Positions 42,815 to 51,666 are shown, counted from the stretch's first letter. The stretch is DNA of 64,000 nt from Cytophagaceae bacterium (GCA_002710685.1 PALD01000069.1:62001-126000), one strand, 5' to 3'. Numbers and translations are program-made. Notes: generated by a model from the sequence alone, not told the origin.

Positions 42815-43180
42815 TTAATAGTTTTTACAAGTTAACATCACCAATGTGCATGCATTTTCTAGGAAAATTCCTTCTTTTCTTAACAATTCTTCAAAGAAAT
42901 GGTTTTGGGTGCCTGGATTAAAAATTACCCGTTTTGGTTTTAGGGAAATTATATATCCATAATATTCTTCCTGTCGCGAGGCATTGAGGTAAAGTGTTAC
43001 GGTATCGATATCCTTAAACTGGGGTTTTGTCGTGTGAACCTCAACTCCATCCACAATGCCCTGCCGGAGTCCTATGGCAACCGTGGGTATATTATTTGCC
43101 ACAAGTTTTTGAATCGCAAGGTGTGAATATCTATGTGGCTTTAAGGATGCTCCCAGCACAAGTGTCTTTTTATGGGTCAT
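42815..43180 (-). CDS. CoA-binding domain protein (YccU-like)
   Basis: A 121-residue Rossmann-type protein, GASLKPHRYSHLAIQKL at the N-terminus and the GTQNHFFEELLRKEGI segment near the end, of the CoA_binding_2 family. Members bind CoA in structures, but their physiological role is not established. Monocistronic, with no recognisable promoter box upstream. Confidence 0.88.
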   Translation of the reverse strand: MTHKKTLVLGASLKPHRYSHLAIQKLVANNIPTVAIGLRQGIVDGVEVHTTKPQFKDIDTVTLYLNASRQEEYYGYIISLKPKRVIFNPGTQNHFFEELLRKEGIFLENACTLVMLTCKNY

Positions 43181-43256
43181 AAATCTAAGTTAAACTCGGT
43201 AGTGAATGTAACAAATCGGTTTTTCAAACGTCTATAATTTAAGAAATTAATTTCCT

Positions 43257-43314
43257 AGTTTGACTGCCCTATAATTCGTTTTGATGGTTAGTGTTAATTA
43301 TGGGAGGTCAAACT
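43257..43314. other. Imperfect 20-bp inverted repeat in the divergent intergenic region
   Basis: Left arm 43257-43276 and right arm 43296-43314 pair AGTTTGAC/GTCAAACT perfectly, then CCC/GGG and TATAATT/AATTAT with a single-nt offset and one 2-nt mismatch. The 19-nt loop is AT-rich. A terminator hairpin follows at once, so this may be a structured RNA or an attenuator. It is not a coding region. Confidence 0.5.
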
Positions 43315-43315
43315 T

Positions 43316-43347
43316 AAAAACCCAAGGTAAGCTGCCTTGGGTTTTTT
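43316..43347. terminator. Terminator hairpin without an obvious gene before it
   Basis: CCCAAGG (43321-43327) pairs with CCTTGGG (43335-43341), flanked by A5 and T6. It lies between the divergent CoA-binding and TonB-type genes, so no annotated gene ends here on either strand. Confidence 0.75.
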
Positions 43348-43489
43348 CTTTTTTTAGAAATAAATCGATTTTTTTGTAACGATTTTGATATACGTTCGTC
43401 TTTTAAGTAACCGCTAATCACGGTGAACCTTGCTTCAGCTAGTATGTTTTGCAAGGTATTATATAAACCAATCAAAATATCGAACAGTT

Positions 43490-45940
43490 ATGAAATCACT
43501 TTTTAGGGTTTTCACCCTTTTCTTATTTGCCACATTTTTGGCGCAAGCCCAACCGGCTCCCATTGAAGTCGTGACGGGCACCGTTACTGGAAAAATACTG
43601 GATGAACAGAGCGGCGACCCCATACCTTATGCCACCATCGTCATCGCATCTGGTAATGGGGAGACGGTCACCGGCGGCATTACTAATGATGATGGTACCT
43701 TTGAAATCAAGAAGGTGCCAGAAGGTGCTTACAATGTAAAGGTCCAGTTTATGGGGTATCAAACCATAGAAAAGCCCATCTTGATCAATAAGGACAAACG
43801 TGACTGGGATTTAGGGCCCATAAAATTAGCTTACGCTGCCGCAGAACTTGACGAGGTCAACATCATAGCAGAGCGTACCACGATTGAGCAGCAAATAGAC
43901 CGAAAGGTGGTAAATGTGGGCAAGGACCTCACAACAGCTGGCGCCACCGCATCAGATATCATGAACAACATCCCCTCTGTAAGCGTTGACCAGCAATCTG
44001 GCGCGCTTACCTTGCGTGGTAACTCCAACGTCCAGGTCATGGTAGATGGTAAACTCTCTAATATCCCACCAGACCAACTCTTGAAACAGATTCCCTCAAC
44101 ATCCATCAAGAAAATTGAGTTGATCACAAATCCATCGGCTAAGTACAACCCAGAAGGCATGAGCGGCATAATCAATATCGTACTTCACAAAAACGCCAAC
44201 ATAGGTTTTAATGGTGATGTAAACGTGGGCTTTGCCCATGATGACAACCCCAAGTTCAACAGCGGTATCAACCTCAATTATAGAAACGGAAAGGTGAACC
44301 TGTACACTAACTATAGCAACAACTTTCCCACAGACCTTAACTATGGTAGCATCTACAGGCCAGATACGGAGAGCCGTCAAAACTTCCGCTTTCTTGACGA
44401 GGACAAGACCCACCTGTTAAAGACCGGGCTTGATTATTATATCAATGATAAGAACACGGTTTCCTTTTTTGTGAGTCAAAACTATCATAACTCAGACGAA
44501 GCAGGTTCTGTGGGTGTGAATTTTCCCAATACCCCATCAAGCAATACCATGCAAGAGGTGCGCACCTTGAGCGACAATAAATCCTATCAATACAACTTTG
44601 ACTACAAGCTGGACTTTGAGAAAGAAGGCCATAATATTGAACTGGAGGTGGACCATAATAATTTTGCCGAAGACGAGACTGCAGATTTTGACCTGAGCGG
44701 CAATACACCCTATGTGGATTATATGGATTCCGTTAACACGGAAAGGGACCGCACGACAATCAACCTTGATTATGTAAATCCATTGAATGAGACCACAAAG
44801 CTAGAAGCTGGTGTGCAGGCCATCCTGTTTAATACACAACTGGATTATAACAGTACGGGTCTTTCCTTTAACAGCCAGGGTGATTTGGTGCCCACGCGCA
44901 GTACGCTTTTTGACTATTCAAGGGATATATACTCAGCATACGTGACTTATGGAAAACAATTTGAAAAATGGTCGCTTCAGGCCGGTGTGCGTGCAGAGAA
45001 GGTAGAGGTCGCCGCAGATACAAACACGGTGCGTGCATTTACCAATGATTACATACAGTTGTACCCCTCAGCTTATGCAACCTTTACACCCAATGAAAAA
45101 GACCAGTATCAAGTGAGCTATAGCAGGAGGATTGACAGGCCGGGCATAGGTCAGGTCAATCCCATCAGGCAATGGAGCTCTCCCTTGATCACTAACTATG
45201 GTAACGAGCGGTTATTGCCACAGTTCACAAATTCAATTGAGGCAAACTACACCCGTAAACTGGGCAAGGGTACCGTTACCGGTGGTGTTTTTTATCGCTT
45301 GATAGAAGAACAGATAAACCAGGCGGTACTGGTGGATAGGGCAAACCTGGACAGGATTATCCTTACTTACGATAACTTTGACAATACTTCATCGTACGGG
45401 GTTGAACTGAGTACCCAGTACAAGTTGTTTAACTGGTGGAGCCTTAACGGAAGCTTTGATTATTATAACCAGAAACAAACAGGTATCACAGAGACCATAG
45501 ATCCCACGATCCCGTCAGAAGACCGCACCACAGAAGATATTAAGGCAGAAGAAAGGGAAGTTACCTTCTCTACCTATAACTTTAGGTTGATGAGCAACTT
45601 TACGGTAACTAAAAAACTCAGCCTGTCAGCCTTTGCCCTATACCGTGGGGCAGGTGAGGGCATACAGTTTAAATCAAAGCCATTCTATTTTGTCAACGTG
45701 GGGGCCAGGTACAGTGTCATGGACGGCAAGGGTACCATTTCGTTGAACTTCAATGACCTGTTCAACACCATGGCGGGCAGGTTTACAGCAAAGACCCCTT
45801 ACGTACAGTCTGGTCAGTTCAACTGGGAAAGCCACACGGTCTTCCTGGGGCTGCGGTATTCTTTTGGAGACTCTAAGTACAGGGCTAAGCAGCGTAAAGA
45901 GCGTGATGACAACACAAAGTCTGGTGGAGGTGTATTTTGA
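43490..45940 (+). CDS. TonB-dependent-receptor-like outer-membrane protein
   Basis: An 816-residue outer-membrane protein of the OMP beta-barrel 3 group. Order: signal peptide (1-22, ending LAQAQ), CarboxypepD_reg-like domain (about 32-115: GTVTGKILDEQSGDPIPYATIVIASG), plug-type domain (about 120-230: NNIPSVSVDQQSGALTLRGNSNVQVMVDGKLSN), and a barrel ending in FLGLRYSFGDSKYRAKQ. A canonical N-terminal TonB box is not evident, so transport versus structural function is open. ATG at 43490 gives the signal peptide MKSLFRVFTLFLF. Confidence 0.9.
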   Translation: MKSLFRVFTLFLFATFLAQAQPAPIEVVTGTVTGKILDEQSGDPIPYATIVIASGNGETVTGGITNDDGTFEIKKVPEGAYNVKVQFMGYQTIEKPILINKDKRDWDLGPIKLAYAAAELDEVNIIAERTTIEQQIDRKVVNVGKDLTTAGATASDIMNNIPSVSVDQQSGALTLRGNSNVQVMVDGKLSNIPPDQLLKQIPSTSIKKIELITNPSAKYNPEGMSGIINIVLHKNANIGFNGDVNVGFAHDDNPKFNSGINLNYRNGKVNLYTNYSNNFPTDLNYGSIYRPDTESRQNFRFLDEDKTHLLKTGLDYYINDKNTVSFFVSQNYHNSDEAGSVGVNFPNTPSSNTMQEVRTLSDNKSYQYNFDYKLDFEKEGHNIELEVDHNNFAEDETADFDLSGNTPYVDYMDSVNTERDRTTINLDYVNPLNETTKLEAGVQAILFNTQLDYNSTGLSFNSQGDLVPTRSTLFDYSRDIYSAYVTYGKQFEKWSLQAGVRAEKVEVAADTNTVRAFTNDYIQLYPSAYATFTPNEKDQYQVSYSRRIDRPGIGQVNPIRQWSSPLITNYGNERLLPQFTNSIEANYTRKLGKGTVTGGVFYRLIEEQINQAVLVDRANLDRIILTYDNFDNTSSYGVELSTQYKLFNWWSLNGSFDYYNQKQTGITETIDPTIPSEDRTTEDIKAEEREVTFSTYNFRLMSNFTVTKKLSLSAFALYRGAGEGIQFKSKPFYFVNVGARYSVMDGKGTISLNFNDLFNTMAGRFTAKTPYVQSGQFNWESHTVFLGLRYSFGDSKYRAKQRKERDDNTKSGGGVF

Positions 45941-46122
45941 TTAAGATAAGTTTAAGATTTTTTTAACGTACACAAGTGCAACATCTTAGTTTATACAGCG
46001 TCTTATAAGTGTCTTATTATTATAACCACTTTTTGGAGAATTTATGGTTTGGATTTATTTGAGTTAGCCCTTATAATAAATTACAGGCTAAGTTTGAAGA
46101 GAAAACATCTGGTTATATTTAT

Positions 46123-46156
46123 AAAAAAACCCGGTCATTGGACCGGGTTTTATCTT
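46123..46156. terminator. Bidirectional terminator between the TonB-type gene and ytxJ
   Basis: An 11-bp stem (46126-46136 with 46141-46151) with ATTG loop, A-run and T-run outside. On the minus strand it follows ytxJ and the dispersed hairpin; on the plus strand it is 180 nt after the receptor stop. Confidence 0.9.
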
Positions 46157-46173
46157 TTTGGCCTTGAGCCAAA
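46157..46173. repeat. Dispersed hairpin TTTGGC-CTTGA-GCCAAA behind ytxJ
   Basis: Ends 1 nt from the ytxJ stop codon; the terminator follows at once. The loop CTTGA is shared with the copy at 51252. Confidence 0.85.
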
Positions 46174-46174
46174 T

Positions 46175-46570
46175 TCATACTAGCCTTTCTTTTATCTTGT
46201 CAACGGTGATTGCCCCGTGCGAAGTATCATATACACACCCCCCGTTGCGTATCAATAATATTTGTGGACTCTCATGGATGACCCCATACCTGGAGGCAAC
46301 CTCATTGCTGACCCCTCGGTTCTTTCTTAGGTCCAGTAAATAGGGCTTGAGCATTTTTTCATCAAAGGAATAATCATCTTCAAATTGCCTTAGTACCATT
46401 CTACTTATCCCACAACTGGTACTGTGTTTAAAGATCAACACATCCCGTGATTTTGATAAAGTATCTACATCATCTAATTGTTCAACATTTTCAAGGTATG
46501 ACCAGGGGATTTTTGAGATTTCCTCCTTGGCAATTTCCCTTTCACTTTTAAAAAAATCAAATAGACCCAT
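46175..46570 (-). CDS. ytxJ: Bacillithiol system redox-active protein YtxJ
   Basis: Monothiol-type thioredoxin-fold protein thought to serve as a bacilliredoxin. The active cysteine is C53 in STSCGISRM, in a Cys-Gly-Ile-Ser pattern. The 131-residue length is family-normal. Supports an active bacillithiol pool together with BshC at 19.2 kb. A TAACTTTG box lies 19 nt before the start. Confidence 0.93.
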   Translation of the reverse strand: MGLFDFFKSEREIAKEEISKIPWSYLENVEQLDDVDTLSKSRDVLIFKHSTSCGISRMVLRQFEDDYSFDEKMLKPYLLDLRKNRGVSNEVASRYGVIHESPQILLIRNGGCVYDTSHGAITVDKIKERLV

Positions 46571-46589
46571 ATTCTGTTTTTCTTTTTTA

Positions 46590-46597
46590 CAAAGTTA
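46590..46597 (-). promoter_or_regulatory. -7 box of ytxJ
   Basis: TAACTTTG on the minus strand, 19 nt before the start. No TTG at 17-22 nt. Confidence 0.55.
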
Positions 46598-46651
46598 ACG
46601 GTTTATTCTGCCTTTGTTAACAGCACCCCGCTTAAACCTTTATTAATTTTA

Positions 46652-46668
46652 TTTGGCTTAAAGCCAAA
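46652..46668. repeat. Dispersed hairpin TTTGGC-TTAAA-GCCAAA between ytxJ and clpB
   Basis: In the divergent intergenic region, 24 nt upstream of the clpB -7 box. Confidence 0.8.
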
Positions 46669-46692
46669 AAGGAGTGCCGACAAAAAGACAGG

Positions 46693-46700
46693 TATTTTTG
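46693..46700 (+). promoter_or_regulatory. -7 box of clpB
   Basis: TATTTTTG, 76 nt before the clpB start. No TTG at the normal distance, which would be consistent with extra activator or alternative-sigma control for a heat-shock gene. Confidence 0.5.
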
Positions 46701-46776
46701 TGGTTTTACCGCCACTTTGTCCTCTTTTTGAATGGGTACGTTATTTGCCATCATACCCCCGAAAACAAGTAACATA

Positions 46777-49383
46777 ATGAACTTTAATAATTTTACAATA
46801 AAATCACAAGAAGCCATACAGCAGGCGCAGCAGCTTGCTCAGGGGTATGGCCATCAGCAGATTGAGAATGAGCATATCTTTAAGGCCATTCTCGAGGTTG
46901 ATGAGAACGTGACGCCATTTTTGCTTAGCAAATTGAGCGTAAACTATGCTTTACTTAGGCAGATTCTAGATAGTACACTAGAGAGTTTTCCTAAGGTGAG
47001 CGGTGGTGATATCATGCTTTCGCGCGAAGCAGGTAAGACCCTTAACGAGGCGGGTACGGTTGCCAAGAAGATGAATGATGAGTTTGTGTCCATTGAACAC
47101 CTTTTACTGGCAATCTTCAAATCTTCAAGCAAGATCGCGCAGATATTAAAAGACCAGGGAGTCACCGAAAAAGGCCTGCGGGCAGCTATTGATGAACTCC
47201 GCAAGGGGGACAGGGTCACTTCACAAAGTGCTGAAGAAACATACAACTCCTTGAACAAATATGCTAAAAACCTTAACCAACTTGCCAAAGACGGTAAGCT
47301 GGACCCGGTGATAGGCCGTGATGAAGAGATACGCCGTGTCTTGCAGATCTTGAGCCGCCGTACCAAGAACAACCCCATTCTTGTGGGGGAGCCCGGTACA
47401 GGTAAGACCGCCATTGCCGAAGGTTTGGCGCACCGTATCATTGATGGTGATGTGCCCGAGAACCTTCAGGAAAAGCAGATATTTGCCCTGGACATGGGGG
47501 CACTTATCGCTGGAGCAAAATATAAAGGTGAGTTTGAAGAAAGGCTCAAGGCGGTAATCAAGGAAGTTACCACCAGTGAAGGGGACATTGTGCTCTTTAT
47601 TGATGAGATTCATACCCTTGTGGGCGCCGGTGGCGGCCAGGGGGCCATGGATGCAGCAAACATCTTGAAACCCGCCCTTGCCCGTGGTGAGTTAAGGGCC
47701 ATAGGGGCCACCACTTTAGATGAATATCAAAAATATTTTGAAAAAGACAAGGCGCTGGAACGCCGTTTTCAAAAGGTGTTTGTTGACGAGCCAGATACTG
47801 AGAGTGCAATCTCGATTTTGCGCGGCATCAAGGAAAAATATGAGACTCACCACAAGGTGCGTATCAAGGATAACGCCATAATCGCTGCAGTTGAGCTTTC
47901 TCAACGGTATATCACAAACCGCTTTTTACCGGATAAGGCAATTGACCTGATGGACGAAGCCGCATCAAAATTGCGTATGGAAATCAACAGCAAGCCCGAG
48001 GAACTTGACGTGATGGACCGCAAGATCATGCAACTGGAGATTGAGCTGGAGGCCATAAAAAGGGAAAAGGATGAATCCAAGATGAAGTCCCTGCAATCTG
48101 AGTTGGCAAACCTTAAGGAAGAGCGTAATGAAATCAATGCCCGCTGGAAGAGCGAAAAAGAAGTTGTTGAAAATATCCAGGCCTACAAGCAGGATATAGA
48201 AAACTATAAGCTTGACGCTGAAAGGGCAGAGCGGGAAGGCAACTATGGCCTGGTGGCAGAGCTGCGCTACGGTAAAATCAAGGATGCCCAGGAAGAACTG
48301 GGCAAACTCCAAGAAAAACTTGCCCAGCAGCAGGAACATGCCCTCATCAAGGAAGAGGTCACCAGTGAAGATATCGCCGAGGTAGTGGCTAAATGGACGG
48401 GAATCCCCGTGACCAAGATGCTCCAGAGCGAGCGTGAAAAGCTGTTGCACCTTGAAGAAGAACTGCATAGAAGGGTAGTGGGGCAGCATGAAGCCATCAT
48501 TGCAGTAAGTGATGCCGTGCGCAGAAGCCGTGCCGGTCTGCAGGACCAGAACAGGCCCATAGGTTCGTTTCTCTTCCTGGGTACAACCGGGGTAGGTAAA
48601 ACCGAATTGGCCAAAGCCCTGGCCGAATACCTCTTTGATGATGCCAATAACATGACCCGTATTGATATGAGCGAATATCAAGAGCGCCACGCCGTGAGCA
48701 GGCTCGTGGGAGCACCTCCAGGATATGTGGGGTATGATGAAGGTGGCCAGTTGACAGAGGCCGTGCGTAGAAAGCCATACAGTGTGGTGTTGCTTGACGA
48801 AATAGAAAAAGCACACCCTGATACCTTCAACATCCTCTTGCAAGTACTCGATGAGGGCAGGTTGACGGACAACAAAGGCCGCATTGCCGACTTTAAGAAC
48901 ACCATCATCATCATGACCTCAAACATGGGCAGTCATATCATCCAGGATAAATTTGAAAGTATCAATGATCCTGAGACCGCGATGGAAGGCGCAAAAGTTG
49001 AAGTACTCGGTCTTTTGAAACAAACCATACGGCCAGAATTCATCAACAGGATTGATGATATCGTGATGTTTACCCCGTTGAACAACAAAGACATCCGGCA
49101 GATTGTAAGCCTACAGTTGAACGGTGTCAAGAAAATGGTGGCAAAACAAGGCATCACCCTAGATGCTACTGAAGAAGCTATTGATTTCCTTGCGGCAAAA
49201 GGCTTTCAGCCAGAGTTTGGCGCGAGACCCGTAAAAAGGACTATACAAAAAGAAGTGCTCAATACCTTGAGCAAGGAGATATTGTCTGGCAAGGTCACTA
49301 CGGATAGTATTATCTTAATCGATGCCTTTGACGACCAGCTAGTCTTTAGAAATCAGGATGACCTGGTGACCCATGATGATTGA
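46777..49383 (+). CDS. clpB: ATP-dependent chaperone ClpB
   Basis: Hexameric disaggregase working with DnaK. The 868-residue protein has the N-domain (about 1-150), first AAA+ module with GEPGTGKT and [18 protein letters not shown], the coiled-coil middle domain (about 410-525), and the second AAA+ module with [21 protein letters not shown] and [22 protein letters not shown]. It is ClpB, not ClpA/C, because the middle domain is long. ATG at 46777 starts [18 protein letters not shown]; the frame is open 15 codons more. The stop codon and terminator are part of a duplicated block. Confidence 0.97.
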   Translation: MNFNNFTIKSQEAIQQAQQLAQGYGHQQIENEHIFKAILEVDENVTPFLLSKLSVNYALLRQILDSTLESFPKVSGGDIMLSREAGKTLNEAGTVAKKMNDEFVSIEHLLLAIFKSSSKIAQILKDQGVTEKGLRAAIDELRKGDRVTSQSAEETYNSLNKYAKNLNQLAKDGKLDPVIGRDEEIRRVLQILSRRTKNNPILVGEPGTGKTAIAEGLAHRIIDGDVPENLQEKQIFALDMGALIAGAKYKGEFEERLKAVIKEVTTSEGDIVLFIDEIHTLVGAGGGQGAMDAANILKPALARGELRAIGATTLDEYQKYFEKDKALERRFQKVFVDEPDTESAISILRGIKEKYETHHKVRIKDNAIIAAVELSQRYITNRFLPDKAIDLMDEAASKLRMEINSKPEELDVMDRKIMQLEIELEAIKREKDESKMKSLQSELANLKEERNEINARWKSEKEVVENIQAYKQDIENYKLDAERAEREGNYGLVAELRYGKIKDAQEELGKLQEKLAQQQEHALIKEEVTSEDIAEVVAKWTGIPVTKMLQSEREKLLHLEEELHRRVVGQHEAIIAVSDAVRRSRAGLQDQNRPIGSFLFLGTTGVGKTELAKALAEYLFDDANNMTRIDMSEYQERHAVSRLVGAPPGYVGYDEGGQLTEAVRRKPYSVVLLDEIEKAHPDTFNILLQVLDEGRLTDNKGRIADFKNTIIIMTSNMGSHIIQDKFESINDPETAMEGAKVEVLGLLKQTIRPEFINRIDDIVMFTPLNNKDIRQIVSLQLNGVKKMVAKQGITLDATEEAIDFLAAKGFQPEFGARPVKRTIQKEVLNTLSKEILSGKVTTDSIILIDAFDDQLVFRNQDDLVTHDD

Positions 49384-49442
49384 AGAGCAGTGCTTGCTTA
49401 ATATAGAAAGCGACTTACTGAAAAGTGAGTCGTTTTTTTTTG
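49378..49442. repeat. clpB 3' end and terminator, copy 1
   Basis: Shares an identical 18-nt start (GATTGAAGAGCAGTGCTT, including the clpB TGA) with 50184-50201, then diverged sequence with conserved GCGACTTA stem. The hairpin at 49411-49418/49425-49432 with T9 is the clpB terminator. Confidence 0.85.
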
Positions 49443-49533
49443 TGACTTTCTTTAAGAAAAACTTATGGCACGTTCATTGTGTTCATGTTGAGATAATTAA
49501 TAAATCCATGAATTAATCTAAACATGAACAATT

Positions 49534-50088
49534 ATGAAGACTAAATTACTCTTATCCATTGCTGTGGCATTTATCTTTAATTGTGTAAGTGCACAAAATG
49601 ACCCGCTACTGCCTGAGGATATGTACAAGAAGGAAATAAGGATTTTTATCTATTCGCCTAGCAATCATGAAAGTAGAATCATAAGGATTTATGAGGATTT
49701 TGAAGCAAATACTGTCATGAAGATTTTTAGATCAGATCAAGAAGGAAAGTTAAGTGTGGCTAAGGAAAAGCAAATTGAAGATGCAAATTTTTGGTCTAAA
49801 CTTGATAAAACTCAAATTATGAATATCGCTAATGAAGAAGATATAGCGTTTAAATTCAAGAACTATAAAGACGTGGAAATTGATGGTTCGCAGGTTATGT
49901 TGGCCTATGAAAAACCAGATATTTTAGGTGAAAAAGAAAATTATGGAATTGTTATAAGAGATGGTGATAGGTTTAATCATGTGAAGTATTCAAATCCAGA
50001 TTTCTACCTTTCACTGTATCCAGAAATAGATGAATTGAATAGTATTGTAAGCGCATTGAACCTTATAAGAAATGTAATTGCGTCATGA
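49534..50088 (+). CDS. Secreted protein of unknown function between duplicated terminators
   Basis: A 184-residue exported protein (signal peptide 1-20, MKTKLLLSIAVAFIFNCVSAQ) that I do not recognise. The mature part is charged and rich in Glu, Lys, Asn and Ile; AT content is higher than in the neighbours. No cysteines beyond the signal region, no known motif. It lies alone between two copies of the clpB terminator, so it seems to have been inserted there. No standard promoter box is visible just upstream. Confidence 0.6.
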   Translation: MKTKLLLSIAVAFIFNCVSAQNDPLLPEDMYKKEIRIFIYSPSNHESRIIRIYEDFEANTVMKIFRSDQEGKLSVAKEKQIEDANFWSKLDKTQIMNIANEEDIAFKFKNYKDVEIDGSQVMLAYEKPDILGEKENYGIVIRDGDRFNHVKYSNPDFYLSLYPEIDELNSIVSALNLIRNVIAS

Positions 50089-50183
50089 AAATCCTGCATA
50101 CAGCCCACTGGTACATTGGCAAAAAAACTGCACAAACACTATTTTTATTTTGATTTTCAACGTTTTATATTTTTACTCGCGAA

Positions 50184-50248
50184 GATTGAAGAGCAGTGCT
50201 TATTTTATATATAAAGCGACTTATTGAGAGGTAGGTCGCTTTTTTTTG
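50184..50248. repeat. clpB 3' end and terminator, copy 2
   Basis: Downstream copy of the block at 49378-49442. Here the hairpin is 50215-50223 with 50232-50240 plus T-run; both copies keep a base-paired terminator although the arms changed. It serves the secreted-protein gene. Confidence 0.85.
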
Positions 50249-50298
50249 CCTATTTGAGTTCATAGGATTTTAGCTTCAAAGAATTGTATTTAAAACTC

Positions 50299-50380
50299 AA
50301 AGCCCCGCTGTAGAACAGCGGGGCTTTTTTGAACCCATTAGAGCATCCCTTGTGCTGAATGCCCAATGGTTTTTAGGGGA
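50299..50380 (-). ncRNA. Candidate structured small RNA
   Basis: On the minus strand a perfect TATATTTG box (50391-50384) lies just upstream. It is followed by an 11-bp hairpin with one bulged base (arms 50359-50369 and 50335-50346) and a 12-nt loop, then a strong 12-bp terminator (50299-50310 with 50316-50327 on the plus strand). No open reading frame of note exists. The gene order stop (50461)-box-hairpin-terminator fits an independent RNA of about 80 nt. Flavobacterial motifs such as Flavo-1 have this size, but I cannot confirm membership. Confidence 0.55.
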
Positions 50381-50383
50381 GCG

Positions 50384-50391
50384 CAAATATA
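50384..50391 (-). promoter_or_regulatory. -7 box of the candidate small RNA
   Basis: TATATTTG on the minus strand, 69 nt downstream of the ABC-ATPase gene stop. A TTG at 17-22 nt is not seen. Confidence 0.5.
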
Positions 50392-50460
50392 GTAAATAGT
50401 TGCTAATGCTTTGTTATGAGTCAATGATAAAATAGTATTAATATTTTCACAACCAAAGCC

Positions 50461-51666
50461 TTATGTCGATGATATTTCAGCTTTTGACCCATTTTTTCCA
50501 GGAGCAAGTGTTATTGTGTGTTCTGGGGCTAGGCCCGGTTCATCACGGTGGCTCACGTAGAGTATCGTGGTCTCGCTCTCGCGAAAGATCTTATTGATGA
50601 GTTGGCTCACCAGCCTTGCCCCATGGTCATCCAGGGAAGCCGTGGCCTCATCGAGTATCAATACTGGTGGATGCTTGACCATCGCCCGTGCAATGAGCGT
50701 CAAGCAGCGCTGCGTGGGTGTAAGGTTGTTAAAGGTGGTGTCATTGCCGGCCAGGCCTATGACCCTCAACCATTGGTCTGCCACTTTTTTCTGGGCAAGA
50801 CGCGGCCGTTCATAAAGCCCCACACTATCAAAAAACCCAGAGAGTATCATCTCTTTTGCCGTGTTTCCGGTTTCAAACTGCGAGGTCATGGCAGGAGAGT
50901 AATAACCTATTTTTTTCTTGATGTCCCACACGCTCTCGCCGCTGCCTTTTTTCTTTCCAAAAATATAGAGCTCCTGCCCATAGCCTTTTACGTTGTTGCC
51001 AAAAAGCATATCAAGAATCGTGGTCTTTCCAGAACCGTTGGGGCCTATCAATTGCCAAAATTCACCCCGGTTGACACGCCAAGTGATATTATCAAGAATG
51101 GGGCGGTCATAATGGGCCGTCACGTTCTTCATTTCAAAAACCGTTTCCGGGATATCTCCATACTTTTCCAGGGGGGGTGGTATCTTTATAGCCTGCGTTT
51201 CTTCTTTTGGCGCAAGCCCGTTCAAGAACACATCGAGTGGAGCAGATTTTATTTCGCCTTGAGCGAAAATCAAGATTTCATGAATAAAGGGCAATATATC
51301 CTCCTTGCGGCGAAAGACCTGAAAAAACTGGACCTTGCCTGAAAGCCGGATGAACTCTTGCCTAAAATAGGCCACCGAAGCCTTGTCAAGCGCATCAAAG
51401 GGATTGTCGATGATGAGGTGATCTGGGTCTTCGCCCAAAATATACCGGAGGAGCGCCTTTTTTTGTTCGCCGCTGGAGTAGTGCTGCAAAGACCTGTCTT
51501 GCTGCTCGGCGAGAAAGGTTTTCTCGTGCCTGCGCTCTTCCCGGATGAAATCCTGCAAAACCTCATTGCTAAAAACCATACCTTTTCCTTTAGCGTATGC
51601 TGAAAAATCCATGTTTTCAAGATTGCTGTCTAGATAAGCTGAGGCAATGGCGTAATGGCTGGGCAT
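50461..51666 (-). CDS. Double ABC ATP-binding protein (ModF/PhrA-like) with degenerate first half
   Basis: A 401-residue cytoplasmic ABC protein without membrane domain. The first half has a signature-like SSGEQKKALL and a Walker B HLIIDNPFDALD but no Walker A, so it cannot bind ATP normally. The second half (from about 195) is complete: GPNGSGKTTILD, signature NLTPTQRCLTLIARAM, and LILDEATASLDD. It resembles E. coli ModF, for which a role in molybdate metabolism was suggested; no molybdate genes are near. The whole molecule likely acts as a single-site ATPase. Confidence 0.82.
   Translation of the reverse strand: MPSHYAIASAYLDSNLENMDFSAYAKGKGMVFSNEVLQDFIREERRHEKTFLAEQQDRSLQHYSSGEQKKALLRYILGEDPDHLIIDNPFDALDKASVAYFRQEFIRLSGKVQFFQVFRRKEDILPFIHEILIFAQGEIKSAPLDVFLNGLAPKEETQAIKIPPPLEKYGDIPETVFEMKNVTAHYDRPILDNITWRVNRGEFWQLIGPNGSGKTTILDMLFGNNVKGYGQELYIFGKKKGSGESVWDIKKKIGYYSPAMTSQFETGNTAKEMILSGFFDSVGLYERPRLAQKKVADQWLRVIGLAGNDTTFNNLTPTQRCLTLIARAMVKHPPVLILDEATASLDDHGARLVSQLINKIFRESETTILYVSHRDEPGLAPEHTITLAPGKNGSKAEISST
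51252..51268. repeat. G/C-swapped dispersed hairpin TTTCGC-CTTGA-GCGAAA in the ABC gene
   Basis: Same loop as the TTTGGC copy at 46157 but with swapped arms. Confidence 0.7.

Noticed and set aside
47965..48843. Long open frame (292 codons) on the minus strand opposite clpB
   Set aside because: It lies entirely within the well-conserved clpB coding region, has no promoter box and no recognisable domain, and follows from clpB codon bias.
46190..50300. tRNA or rRNA genes in intergenic spaces
   Set aside because: No intergenic segment in the window has the GC-rich cloverleaf arms or CCA-adjacent pattern of a tRNA; I found none.
50548..51342. Long open frame (264 codons) on the plus strand opposite the ABC-ATPase gene
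   Set aside because: The antisense product shows no family features, while the minus-strand frame has intact Walker and signature motifs.
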